This document shows positions 53,026 to 62,774 of a stretch of 64,000 nucleotides of DNA, piece by piece. The position numbers and the translations under genes were made by a program. Position 1 is the stretch's first letter; each line of letters begins with the position of its first letter. The notes under the pieces are model-generated. The model was not told the origin of the DNA, did no database searches, and saw only the letters and a program-made list of their open reading frames with translations. Origin of the DNA: an uncultured Flavobacteriaceae bacterium (GTDB taxonomy: Bacteria; Bacteroidota; Bacteroidia; Flavobacteriales; Flavobacteriaceae); assembly GCA_913061125.1 (NCBI GenBank), contig CAJXUB010000003.1, positions 1-64,000 of the forward strand, given 5' to 3'.

Positions 53026-54696
53026 CTATTCGATTAATCCTTGTTTTTTAAGTGTTGAATTGGTTTTGTAGGTGTAAAATAGCAAATAAACAAAACACAA
53101 TACTGCGACCCAGTAAGAAGATTGAATGCTGAAAATATCTGCTAATTTTCCTTGGAGCGGTGGTATGATGGCTCCACCCAAAATCATCATGATCAGAAAT
53201 GCAGATCCTTGAGCCGTATATTGACCCAATCCTGAGATACTAAGCGAGAAAATACAGGGCCACATGATGGAGCAAAATAGACCCCCAGAAAGTAGGGCAA
53301 ACAGAGCCAATTGGCCTGAAGCAAATACACCTATAATCATACCAAGAATACCAAGAACACTAAAAATTTTCATGGTCTTTATGGGGTTGTCTTTAGCTAA
53401 AAAGAAGCCGCCAATTTGAACAGCAACACAGATGCTAAATAATAAAATTTCTGTTGATGAATATTGGCCAAAATTAACCAACAAAATGACCCCAAAGGCA
53501 AGGTATGGCACAATAATTAAGAGCCACTTTCTGAGACCTTTGCTGGGGTTAAATACAGTTATGGCACCCACCCATCGGCCGATCATCAATCCACCCCAAT
53601 ACAACGAAATAAATGGCGCAATTTCTGCATCGTTCATGACCTTTAGTCCAATTGGATTTAGGTTATTGACTTTATCGGCAACAGATTTTAAGAGTTCACC
53701 CAAATTACTTTGTATGGTGACTTCAACCCCTACGTATGTGAATATGGCCAGCATCCCCAGAATCAGCTGGGGGTATTTCATTGCTCCCCATCCTTCGGGA
53801 TTTTTGGCGGCTCTGTTACTGGCATAAAAGATTGAGCCAACAACTGCCAAAAGGGCCACGACAAGCAGGAAGAGTCTCGTGTTTTCGATCGTTTCGGTGG
53901 CTTGATTATTTCCAGATGAATACGAGTTGAATATGATTCCAAAACAGGCGGCAATGGCTAAAGTCAAAACAATGAGGGTATTTTTGGCTTTATTTGCCGG
54001 CTCAAAATCATTGTCTGTTTTGGCATTAGGGAGTTTTTTTGAAAAATGGAACAAAGCTGCTGCCGCTAAAAATAAAGCCCCAACACCAAGATATAGCATC
54101 TGAACAGTAGTCAATTTGATTTCATTTTTATAAATCATGTCATTTAATTCATCGCCAGAAAGAGGTGTTGAGCCAAAAATAATTAAGGCGATGACAATGG
54201 GGCCGATGGTCGTTCCAAATGAGTTGATTCCACCTGCCAAATTTAGCCGCTGAGCGCCTTTTTCGGCAGAACCCAATGCCACCACAAAAGGGTTGGCCGC
54301 CGTCTGTTGTAAAGAAAATCCTAATCCTACAATAAAAAGTCCCAATAGGACCAAGTAAAAGACACCAGTTTCTCCTTGTTGTGAGCCGTTAATAAAGGGA
54401 TACATCAGGATGGCACCAAGCGCAGAAATGAGTAATCCATACACAATTCCTGTTTTATACCCCCAACGATTCAAAATATCTTTTTTAATGGAACTTGATA
54501 GAATGAAAAGGACGAGTGCACCTAAATAATAGGCCCCATAAAAGGCAAAATCTACCAGCTGAGATTGGAACTGGTCAATATTGAAATAGGTTTTACAAAA
54601 TGGAATAAATACGCCGTTGGAAGCGGCAATAAAACCCCAAAAAAAGAAAACAGTGACGAGTGTGGTTAGCGCAGATTGATTATTTTTAGAATTCAT
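53026..54696 (-). CDS. Sugar MFS transporter (FucP/GluP-like)
   Basis: '[49 protein letters not shown]', '[15 protein letters not shown]'. Confidence 0.88.
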   Translation of the reverse strand: MNSKNNQSALTTLVTVFFFWGFIAASNGVFIPFCKTYFNIDQFQSQLVDFAFYGAYYLGALVLFILSSSIKKDILNRWGYKTGIVYGLLISALGAILMYPFINGSQQGETGVFYLVLLGLFIVGLGFSLQQTAANPFVVALGSAEKGAQRLNLAGGINSFGTTIGPIVIALIIFGSTPLSGDELNDMIYKNEIKLTTVQMLYLGVGALFLAAAALFHFSKKLPNAKTDNDFEPANKAKNTLIVLTLAIAACFGIIFNSYSSGNNQATETIENTRLFLLVVALLAVVGSIFYASNRAAKNPEGWGAMKYPQLILGMLAIFTYVGVEVTIQSNLGELLKSVADKVNNLNPIGLKVMNDAEIAPFISLYWGGLMIGRWVGAITVFNPSKGLRKWLLIIVPYLAFGVILLVNFGQYSSTEILLFSICVAVQIGGFFLAKDNPIKTMKIFSVLGILGMIIGVFASGQLALFALLSGGLFCSIMWPCIFSLSISGLGQYTAQGSAFLIMMILGGAIIPPLQGKLADIFSIQSSYWVAVLCFVYLLFYTYKTNSTLKKQGLIE

Positions 54697-54824
54697 AGTT
54701 GGTTAGTTTATTTGTATATCATCGTAAGATACTAAATTATTGGGATTCAAAAACAATAGTTAAAATTTTTTATACCGACCGAGTTCCTGAACATTATCCG
54801 TATTTTTGCGCATATTTTTTTAGT

Positions 54825-56051
54825 ATGATTAGACTCACCATTTTTATAGGGATTGTCCTGGCATTGGATGTTTATGCCCTTCAAAGTTTCCGAAGTGTGA
54901 CAAAAAATATTTTTGTTACTGCTGCTTATGTAGCGGTCTCCCTAGGCGTGTTTTGTAACTTGGTTTACCAACTGTTAAATTTGGATCGAACCGCAGGAAT
55001 AAACCCCGGTTTTTATACTGCTTTTGCGTTATTTGTTCTGGTTTATGTGCCCAAATTTATTCTAATCGCTGCAATGTTTGGAGAGGATGTGTTCCGACTA
55101 TTTGAAGGACTCTTCAACGCCATAACTTCAAAAACATCAGAAAACCAAAAACCATTCAGCAGTCGAAGACGATTTATCGGTCAATTGGCTTTGGGCCTAT
55201 CGGCCATTCCGTTTTTATCCATTCTTTATGGAATCACCAAAGGGAAATACAACTATAAGGTCTTGAAATATACGCTGTTTTTTGAAGATTTACCTTCAAA
55301 CTTTGACGGTTACCAAATCACACAAATCAGTGACATTCACAGTGGAAGTTTTGACAATAAAGCCAAAGTCGAATATGCTGTAGATTTAATAAATCAACAA
55401 CACTCCGACTTGCTTTGTTTTACAGGCGATTTGGTCAATAGCAAAACCTCCGAGATGAATGCTTGGAAATCAACTTTTTCAAAATTAAATGCCAAGGATG
55501 GTGTTTACTCAGTTTTGGGAAATCACGACTATGGCGATTACATGCGTTGGCCCTCCGAAGCGGCCAAAGCTAAAAATTTTCAGGACATGATAGATCTCCA
55601 AAACGACATGGGATTTGATCTTCTATTAAACGAATCTCGGCACATAGAACGACAAGGACAACGGTTGGCCATAGTAGGAGTAGAAAATTGGGGTAAAGGG
55701 TTTAAGCAAAAAGGCGACTTAAAACAAGCCGCGTCCAACATCGAACCCAATGATTTCAAAATTTTGTTAAGTCACGATCCTTCGCATTGGGAGTATAAAG
55801 TGGTTGATGATGCCATGCACTACCACCTTACCCTGAGTGGGCACACCCACGGGATGCAATTCGGAATTGAAATTCCTGGGCTAATTAAATGGAGCCCCGT
55901 AAAATGGCGCTACAAGTACTGGGCGGGAATATATGAAAAAGCGGGCCAATTTATAAATGTTAACCGTGGCTTTGGCTATTTGGCCTTTCCTGGGCGAGTG
56001 GGAATTTGGCCAGAAATCACAGTAATCACATTAAAAAAAGGGAAAGTGTAG
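54825..56051 (+). CDS. Membrane-anchored calcineurin-like metallophosphoesterase
   Basis: 'QISDIHSGSF', 'FTGDLVN', 'LGNHDYGDY', 'LSGHTHGMQFG'; start MIRLTIFIG. Confidence 0.9.
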   Translation: MIRLTIFIGIVLALDVYALQSFRSVTKNIFVTAAYVAVSLGVFCNLVYQLLNLDRTAGINPGFYTAFALFVLVYVPKFILIAAMFGEDVFRLFEGLFNAITSKTSENQKPFSSRRRFIGQLALGLSAIPFLSILYGITKGKYNYKVLKYTLFFEDLPSNFDGYQITQISDIHSGSFDNKAKVEYAVDLINQQHSDLLCFTGDLVNSKTSEMNAWKSTFSKLNAKDGVYSVLGNHDYGDYMRWPSEAAKAKNFQDMIDLQNDMGFDLLLNESRHIERQGQRLAIVGVENWGKGFKQKGDLKQAASNIEPNDFKILLSHDPSHWEYKVVDDAMHYHLTLSGHTHGMQFGIEIPGLIKWSPVKWRYKYWAGIYEKAGQFINVNRGFGYLAFPGRVGIWPEITVITLKKGKV

Positions 56052-56174
56052 GTTAAAAAATTTGAAATTCTCTCAAATAAATCAAAAAACCTATTGGATT
56101 TAAATAACTTTTTTTAATATTGTAGAAGAAGCATTTGTTTTTTCAATGAAAAAAACAAGCCTAAATCGGAAAAC

Positions 56175-56471
56175 ATGTCGAAATTTGGAGAGTTAATCGA
56201 TGTTGAAGTTCCTGTTCTTTTTGATTTTTTTACGGAATGGGATGAGGCCTCTAGTGCCATGCACCATGTCCTTCGAGACGTAGCAGCAGCTCTCGGTGAT
56301 AAAGCCAAAGTCATAAAAATTGACGTGGATAAAAATCAAGCCCTATCAGAGGCACTTCGCATCAAAGCCCTGCCCACACTCATCATATACAAATCTGGAG
56401 ACATGAAATGGCGTCAAAGCGGCGAACTCGATGCCAATACCATCATCGGAATTATGCAAAATCACATGTGA
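56175..56471 (+). CDS. Thioredoxin-fold protein lacking the CxxC active site
   Basis: 'VPVLFDFFTEWDEASSAMHHVL' and 'IKALPTLIIYKSGD' (cis-Pro retained). Confidence 0.85.
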   Translation: MSKFGELIDVEVPVLFDFFTEWDEASSAMHHVLRDVAAALGDKAKVIKIDVDKNQALSEALRIKALPTLIIYKSGDMKWRQSGELDANTIIGIMQNHM

Positions 56472-56483
56472 TTTCTCCAGAAT

Positions 56484-59400
56484 CTATTCTGAGACAGTTT
56501 GTGCTTCGTTTTCCGAATCGTCGCCAGTGAAAAGTCGCAGATACCCGTTGAATTTTTCCATTTCTATTTTCACAAATTCCTCCGCCTCATACAGGCTCAT
56601 GGTATCAACCAGCCCTTTGTAACGTTCAATATCGGCATAAATGGTTTGAATGTACTTGGATTGATTGTGTTCCGACAAACGGCTGTAATAGTTGAGGTTT
56701 TCTTGGTATTTCAAAGCGACCTGATTGTATAAGTCTCGGCCTTTGTCGTTGGCTTTAACTTCATAATAGGCACCGATAAATGGTTCTAAAAAGATGTAGT
56801 AGCCAAAAATATCAACAGGCATTTTTTCCATCGCTAAGTCTGTAATTTCTTCGGCTTTTTTAAGGTCGCCTTCCATAATTAGCACCTCTATGAGTCGCGC
56901 CATGTTTCCTCTGTACGTAACGCTGTTTCTGCGGGTTTCAACATCGTGATAAATGTCTGTATTTCCACTGTTTCCCCATTTCCAGTTTTTGACCAATTCG
57001 TACATTTTTTCCGAATCTATTCGACCCATATCAAAGGGGTTGTTGTTATCGATAGGGGTTTTGATGGGGACCAATTTGAAGGCAATTCCGTCCAGTTGCA
57101 AATAATCTTTCATCCAAATGTAATCATCATCACCAAAAGCCCCGCCACTAAAATAAATGGGACGTTCCCAATTATTTTGCGCGATAATATCCAACATCAT
57201 CATCCGGTTTTTGTAAATCGCTTGATTGGTGATTTTGATGTCTATATAATCCACGATATTGTCTGCATCTTTAGCGGCCACCACGCCATTTCTAAGAACG
57301 GCTTGTTTATTGACGGGGATTCGTACAAATTCTGTTGGGGCATAATTAGCGTCTAAATCTTGACGGCGTTGGGTGCTGGTGTCGTATCCTTGTTGTTTCA
57401 GCACATACCCGTATTTGGTGCGTTCATCATCGCTGGTAATGAAATCCAAAAATTGATTGAGCCCCAAGGTGTCTTTTGTAACGACTTCTTTAATGATATA
57501 ATCTCGAGTTCCCCATTTGTACTTGTCGTGAGTAAGTTTTGACGGAATTGGTTCGCTGTCGTAGGATTTTCTTTTCATTTGATCGATGTACCAATCGGTA
57601 TTAAACAAACTGGTGCAAACGACTTTAACATCTCTTCTAATTCCTTCAATCTCTTGAGCATACCAAAGCGGAAAGGTATCGTTGTCTCCAATGGTAAAAA
57701 TGATGGCATTGGGCGCACAAGATTCCAAGTAATTTACGGCCATGGCATGGGCAGTTCTTCTCTTCGAACGGTCGTGATCGTCCCAATTTTGACTCATCAA
57801 TACACCAGGCACAGCCAACAAACAGATTAAACCAAGCGCAGGGGCTAAAAGTTTAGATTTGCTGTAGTTTTGAAGGGCGTTAAACAGCGCATAAGCTCCG
57901 ATGCCTATCCATAGGGCAAAGACATAAAAAGACCCCACTAAAGAGTAGTCCCGTTCCCGAGGTTCAAAGGGGCGAACGTTGGTATAGACCTGTATTGCAA
58001 TCCCTGTGAACAAGAAAAAGACCAACATGGTCCAAAAGACTTTTTTATTTTTATTAAACACAAAAAATAGTCCAATGAGCCCCAATAACAAGGGTAGGAA
58101 ATAGTAAGTGTTTCGGGCTTTGTTGTTTAGGACATCGCTGGGAAGATTGTCTTGGGAAACTCCCAAAACATACTCGTCGATGAAGTCAATACCACTAATC
58201 CAATTGCCATGCAAATCCATTTTTCCTTGAACATCGTCTTGTCTCCCCACAAAATTCCACATAAAATACCGCCAGTACATGTACCCGATCTGATAATCAA
58301 AAAGGTAATAAATGTTGTCCAAAAGTGAGGGTTTTTCAATATCCAAATACCGCCCATAATTTCTTAAAAAATCGTGATATCCTTCGTTGTCAATGTTGCC
58401 TTCGGCAACAGCTGATTTGAAGTTGGAAACCAGCGTACGAAACTCATTTTGCATGCTGTACTCTGGCTTGATTGAAAACTCCAAAAGCCCGCAGTATTTC
58501 ATATAATTTGTGGCGTGCTCGCTGCTCCACATGCGGGGCAGTAGTGACCCATGATCGCTGTTGTAGTTTTGGATGGCATTTACATAATCGTTAACCACAA
58601 CATAGCGCCCTGTTTTTTCGTCCTTTTCATATTTGGGTTTGTCGTCCACAAAGGGCTGTTCTTCGTCCAGGCCGGCATACTGATCGGTAAATTGAGGGCC
58701 ATAAAACAGATGGGTTTTGGGGTATTGCTCAAGGTTGTAATAGGCCAACAATTCTCGAGCACTTGAGGGGTTATTTTCGTTGATGGGAACTTGTGCGTTT
58801 GCACGAATGGGGAGCATCAGCCAGGATGTAAATCCTATTACAATAAACGTAACACATAGCAGCCCTGTATTGAGGGCCACGTATCCTTTTCGTTTGGTAT
58901 AATTTAAACCAAAATAAACCAAAATGACAAGCAATAGAAGTGCAATTATGGTTCCAGAATTAAAAGGCAATCCAACACTATTGACAAAGAAGATTTCAAG
59001 AACACTAAAATAGCGTAAAATATTGGGTGCTAAGAGTTTAAATACAAACAATAAAATAGCTACTACGGCAAGGTTTGCCAAAATGAAATTTTTTGGTGTG
59101 ATGGTTCTGTAATTCTTAAAATAATACAAAAGACCTATGGCGGGAATGGTTAAAAGTCCCATAAAATGAACGCCAAATGATAGCCCTACGGTAAAGGAAA
59201 TGAGAATCAGCCATCGGTTTCCTTTGGGCGTATTCATGTCATTTTGCCATCGTAGACCTAAATAAAACATCACTGCCATAAATAGGGTGGCCATGGCGTA
59301 CACTTCCGTTTCTACGGCATTAAACCAAAAAGAGTCCGTAAAGGCAAAGGACAAACTACCCACAAAAGCGGCTCCCAGAATAGCGGTGGGCGTATTGGGG

Positions 59401-59741
59401 TTGTCTTTGGATTGGTCGGCGGTTAGTTGTTGTAACAGCATAACGATGGACCAAAACATAAACGCAATGGTAAAGGCACTGGCCGCTGCACTCATCAAGT
59501 TTAGAACCAAGCCGATTTGTGCCGGCTCAGATGCAAAAATGGAGAAAAAGGCCCCCAACATTTGAAACAAGGGTGCCCCTGGAGGGTGGCCTACTTCAAG
59601 TTTTGAAGAAGTTAAAATGTACTCACCAGTGTCCCAAAAACTGACTGTTGGTTCCACGGTTAGTGCGTAGGTCAAAAATGCGATACCAAATGCAACCCAT
59701 CCTAAAATCAGATTCCATCGTTTAAAATTAAAATTCGCCAT
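56484..59741 (-). CDS. DUF2723 family multi-TM protein (GT-C-like)
   Basis: 'TYALTVEPTVSFWDTGEYILTSSKLEVGHPPGAPLFQMLGAFFSIF'. Confidence 0.9.
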   Translation of the reverse strand: MANFNFKRWNLILGWVAFGIAFLTYALTVEPTVSFWDTGEYILTSSKLEVGHPPGAPLFQMLGAFFSIFASEPAQIGLVLNLMSAAASAFTIAFMFWSIVMLLQQLTADQSKDNPNTPTAILGAAFVGSLSFAFTDSFWFNAVETEVYAMATLFMAVMFYLGLRWQNDMNTPKGNRWLILISFTVGLSFGVHFMGLLTIPAIGLLYYFKNYRTITPKNFILANLAVVAILLFVFKLLAPNILRYFSVLEIFFVNSVGLPFNSGTIIALLLLVILVYFGLNYTKRKGYVALNTGLLCVTFIVIGFTSWLMLPIRANAQVPINENNPSSARELLAYYNLEQYPKTHLFYGPQFTDQYAGLDEEQPFVDDKPKYEKDEKTGRYVVVNDYVNAIQNYNSDHGSLLPRMWSSEHATNYMKYCGLLEFSIKPEYSMQNEFRTLVSNFKSAVAEGNIDNEGYHDFLRNYGRYLDIEKPSLLDNIYYLFDYQIGYMYWRYFMWNFVGRQDDVQGKMDLHGNWISGIDFIDEYVLGVSQDNLPSDVLNNKARNTYYFLPLLLGLIGLFFVFNKNKKVFWTMLVFFLFTGIAIQVYTNVRPFEPRERDYSLVGSFYVFALWIGIGAYALFNALQNYSKSKLLAPALGLICLLAVPGVLMSQNWDDHDRSKRRTAHAMAVNYLESCAPNAIIFTIGDNDTFPLWYAQEIEGIRRDVKVVCTSLFNTDWYIDQMKRKSYDSEPIPSKLTHDKYKWGTRDYIIKEVVTKDTLGLNQFLDFITSDDERTKYGYVLKQQGYDTSTQRRQDLDANYAPTEFVRIPVNKQAVLRNGVVAAKDADNIVDYIDIKITNQAIYKNRMMMLDIIAQNNWERPIYFSGGAFGDDDYIWMKDYLQLDGIAFKLVPIKTPIDNNNPFDMGRIDSEKMYELVKNWKWGNSGNTDIYHDVETRRNSVTYRGNMARLIEVLIMEGDLKKAEEITDLAMEKMPVDIFGYYIFLEPFIGAYYEVKANDKGRDLYNQVALKYQENLNYYSRLSEHNQSKYIQTIYADIERYKGLVDTMSLYEAEEFVKIEMEKFNGYLRLFTGDDSENEAQTVSE

Positions 59742-59781
59742 GGTTTAAATTTAGTTCATGGCGAATTTAATAATAATTCAA

Positions 59782-60072
59782 TCACAAATCCAGATTTTGG
59801 TAAGATTGTAGGGCTTTAAAGTGTTTTTCGAAAGCTGCAATCCCTGTTTTGGTGATGGTGCACCGCGTTTTGGGATAATTGTTTTCAAAACTTTTTGAAA
59901 TCGAAATGTATTCGTTTTCGGCAAGTTTTTTCAGCTGAATGCTTAAATTCCCTTGTGTGCTGTTTGTGATTTTTTTTAAATAATTAAAATCACAGATATT
60001 AACTTTTACCAAAACCGACATCACCATCAGGCGCACCGGGTTGGTTAATAATTTGTCTAAAGGGCTAAACAT
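59782..60072 (-). CDS. Winged-helix transcriptional regulator
   Basis: 'DKLLTNPVRLMVMSVLVKVNICDFNYLKKITNSTQGNLSIQLKKLAENEYISI'. Confidence 0.8.
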   Translation of the reverse strand: MFSPLDKLLTNPVRLMVMSVLVKVNICDFNYLKKITNSTQGNLSIQLKKLAENEYISISKSFENNYPKTRCTITKTGIAAFEKHFKALQSYQNLDL

Positions 60073-60634
60073 TGGATTTACTAAAGTAAAGAGATAGACC
60101 TGGAATGAACAACCCTGCAAAAGCTGCAATTGCATTTATCAACATGGGGTTGATTTCAGAATTTGTCATAAGAATTAAGCTGCAAACAAACACTGCTCCC
60201 CCTCCAATGATTAAGGGCTTAAATCGGATTAGCAGAGCCGATATTAGTAATACGACTCCCAGCAAAAACAGAACATCTTCAACAGGATTTTGCCTTTTAA
60301 AAATAGACGTGACCACTAAAGCGATCCATGCGATATTAAAGACACCCCAAACTAATTTCAACGCCCTGTTGAGGTGAGTTTCATAGCCCATTCGAACCCT
60401 CGTTTTGATGTTGTAAATTACAGTGAGAATTATTCCAATTACAGGGATGATTGTCCAAAACAGTAAAGCCGAATATTGGCTTCGCTGAACATACTCTGGA
60501 AATAGAAAGTGAATGATGCTCAATACGGTAATTAGAATTCCCCAAAAAATAAAATTGACAGAAGTGGGTTTAAGTTGGTCTTTCGTTTTATCAATAGTTT
60601 CGTTGATAAGGTTAAGTTGTTCAGAATGATTCAT
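60065..60634 (-). CDS. Membrane protein co-transcribed with wHTH regulator
   Basis: Multi-TM 189 aa ORF overlapping the regulator start by 8 nt. Confidence 0.7.
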   Translation of the reverse strand: MNHSEQLNLINETIDKTKDQLKPTSVNFIFWGILITVLSIIHFLFPEYVQRSQYSALLFWTIIPVIGIILTVIYNIKTRVRMGYETHLNRALKLVWGVFNIAWIALVVTSIFKRQNPVEDVLFLLGVVLLISALLIRFKPLIIGGGAVFVCSLILMTNSEINPMLINAIAAFAGLFIPGLSLYFSKSNV

Positions 60635-60717
60635 AGTAAAAAGATTTAAATTTAAACAAATATAAACCAGTTTATATTATAAACCAAATAAATCATCCAT
60701 TAATTTTTAAAAAATAT

Positions 60718-60747
60718 TTGTGCAACCAAAGTTTTGTTCTAAATTTG
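60718..60747 (+). promoter_or_regulatory. Promoter of tRNA-Gln (TTG-N19-TAAATTTG)
   Basis: TTG 60718-60720, TAAATTTG 60740-60747. Confidence 0.65.
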
Positions 60748-60764
60748 CATCCTCATTATGAGAA

Positions 60765-60837
60765 TGGCCCATGGTGTAACTGGCAACACGTCTGGTTTTG
60801 GTCCAGAAGAGTCTAGGTTCGAGCCCTAGTGGGCCAA
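60765..60837 (+). tRNA. tRNA-Gln(TTG), CCA not encoded
   Basis: Acceptor TGGCCCA/TGGGCCA, anticodon stem TCTGG-TTTTGGT-CCAGA, T arm CTAGG-TTCGAGC-CCTAG. Confidence 0.92.
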
Positions 60838-60838
60838 C

Positions 60839-60868
60839 AAAAGCTTTAACTTCGGTTGAAGCTTTTTT
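60839..60868 (+). terminator. Intrinsic terminator after tRNA-Gln
   Basis: aaaagctttaac-ttcg-gttgaagctttttt. Confidence 0.7.
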
Positions 60869-60899
60869 ATTGGACCTAAAATAAAAGCGCTCCTAAAAG

Positions 60900-60931
60900 T
60901 TGCAAAATACCAATCTATTCCCTTATATTTG
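60900..60931 (+). promoter_or_regulatory. Promoter of rimP-nusA-infB (TTG-N21-TATATTTG)
   Basis: TTG 60900-60902, TATATTTG 60924-60931. Confidence 0.65.
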
Positions 60932-60955
60932 CACCGAAGAACGGAAAACACAATT

Positions 60956-60981
60956 GAGGGGACGGCAAGTCCCCTCTTTTT
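60956..60981 (+). promoter_or_regulatory. Terminator-like leader hairpin immediately upstream of rimP (possible attenuator)
   Basis: GAGGGGAC-GGCAA-GTCCCCTC-TTTTT, 7 nt before ATG 60989. Confidence 0.65.
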
Positions 60982-60988
60982 ATACGAT

Positions 60989-61453
60989 ATGTTTAAAACA
61001 CTTGTTGAAGAATTATTGGAGGAGAGTTTACAACAACGACCCGATTTATTTTTGATCGATTTTGACATTCTGGAAGGAAACAAAATCCGGATAGTAATTG
61101 ATGGCGATAAAGGCGTACTGGTTGAAGACTGTATGTTTATTAGCCGAGCTATAGAACACAACTTGGATCGTGAAGAACAAGACTTTGCGCTGGAAGTATC
61201 CTCTGCAGGCGCCACCACACCACTGGTTCATCAACGGCAATATAAAAAACACATCGGACGGGTTTTGAAACTCAAAACAACAACCAATGACAAGTATGAA
61301 GCAACCTTAACGGAAGCCGACGACAACGCCATTGTTTTGGAATGGAAAACAAGAGAACCAAAACCCATCGGTAAGGGAAAAGTAACGGTACAAAAAACCG
61401 CTACCATTCCCTATGAAACTATTGAAAAAGCACAAATAAAATTAGTATTTTAA
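60989..61453 (+). CDS. rimP: Ribosome maturation factor RimP
   Basis: 'GDKGVLVEDCMFISRAIEHNLDREEQDFALEVSSAGATTPL'; precedes nusA. Confidence 0.92.
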   Translation: MFKTLVEELLEESLQQRPDLFLIDFDILEGNKIRIVIDGDKGVLVEDCMFISRAIEHNLDREEQDFALEVSSAGATTPLVHQRQYKKHIGRVLKLKTTTNDKYEATLTEADDNAIVLEWKTREPKPIGKGKVTVQKTATIPYETIEKAQIKLVF

Positions 61454-61468
61454 GATAAGAATTTAACT

Positions 61469-62701
61469 ATGGAAAATTTAGCGCTCATTGAATCGTTTTC
61501 AGAATTTAAAGACGACAAACTTATTGACCGAGTGACCCTCATGGCCATTTTGGAAGACGTGTTTAGAAACGCCCTAAAGAAAAAATTTGGGGACGATGAT
61601 AATTTTGACATCATCATCAATCCAGACAAAGGCGATTTGGAAATTTGGCGAAACAGAATTGTTGTAGCTGATGGTGAGGTAGAAAATGAAAACCAAGAAA
61701 TCTCATTGACAGACGCCCAAAAAATTGAACCCGACTTTGAAGTGGGCGAAGACGTCTCTGAAGAAGTGAAATTATTTGATTTGGGCCGACGTTCAATTTT
61801 GGCTCTTCGCCAAAATCTTATCGCTAAAATTCAGGAACACGACAACACCAACATCTACAAGCAATTTAAGGATTTGGAAGGTGAAATCTACACGGCAGAA
61901 GTGCACCACATTCGTCACCGTGCAGTAATCTTGTTAGACGATGAGGGGAATGAACTAATTTTGCCGAAGGACAAGCAAATTCCTTCAGATTTTTTCCGAA
62001 AAGGCGAAAATGTTCGAGGGATTATTGAAAGTGTTGAACTTAAAGGCAGCAAGCCCAACATTGTCATGTCCAGAACAGCACCGGCTTTTTTAGAAAAGCT
62101 ATTTGAACAAGAAATCCCCGAAGTTTTTGATGGACTCATCACCATTAAAAATGTGGTGAGAATCCCCGGAGAAAAGGCCAAAGTTGCTGTCGATTCTTAC
62201 GACGACAGAATTGATCCTGTAGGGGCCTGTGTTGGGATGAAAGGATCTAGAATTCATGGAATTGTTCGAGAATTGGGGAATGAAAATATTGATGTGATTA
62301 ACCATACCAACAACCTTCAATTGTACATCACAAGGTCTCTTAGTCCAGCGCGCGTAACCTCAATAAAAATTGATGAAGAAACCAAACGTGCCGAGGTGAT
62401 TCTAAAACCAGAAGAGGTGAGTAAAGCCATTGGAAGGGGTGGCCACAACATTCGTTTGGCAGGTCGATTGACGGGCTACGACATAGACGTATTTAGAGAA
62501 GGGGTTGAGGAAGATGTTGAATTGTCTGAATTTTCTGATGAAATCGATGCATGGATTATTGAAGAATTTTCCAAAGTAGGGTTGGATACCGCCAAAAGCA
62601 TTTTAGAACAAGATGTGGCAGACCTTGTTAAACGCACCGATTTGGAAGAAGAAACCATCGAAGATGTTTTACGAATTTTAAAAGAGGAATTCGAAGACTA
62701 A
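61469..62701 (+). CDS. nusA: Transcription termination/antitermination factor NusA
   Basis: S1 and KH regions: 'DPVGACVGMKGSRIHGIVRELGNENIDVI', 'KAIGRGGHNIRLAGRLTGYDIDV'. Confidence 0.96.
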   Translation: MENLALIESFSEFKDDKLIDRVTLMAILEDVFRNALKKKFGDDDNFDIIINPDKGDLEIWRNRIVVADGEVENENQEISLTDAQKIEPDFEVGEDVSEEVKLFDLGRRSILALRQNLIAKIQEHDNTNIYKQFKDLEGEIYTAEVHHIRHRAVILLDDEGNELILPKDKQIPSDFFRKGENVRGIIESVELKGSKPNIVMSRTAPAFLEKLFEQEIPEVFDGLITIKNVVRIPGEKAKVAVDSYDDRIDPVGACVGMKGSRIHGIVRELGNENIDVINHTNNLQLYITRSLSPARVTSIKIDEETKRAEVILKPEEVSKAIGRGGHNIRLAGRLTGYDIDVFREGVEEDVELSEFSDEIDAWIIEEFSKVGLDTAKSILEQDVADLVKRTDLEEETIEDVLRILKEEFED

Positions 62702-62774
62702 AAAAATAATTATATTGAACGCCCAACAAGAGGGCACCTTTAGGTCACACTAAAACGAAAAATAAAAGCGATTT

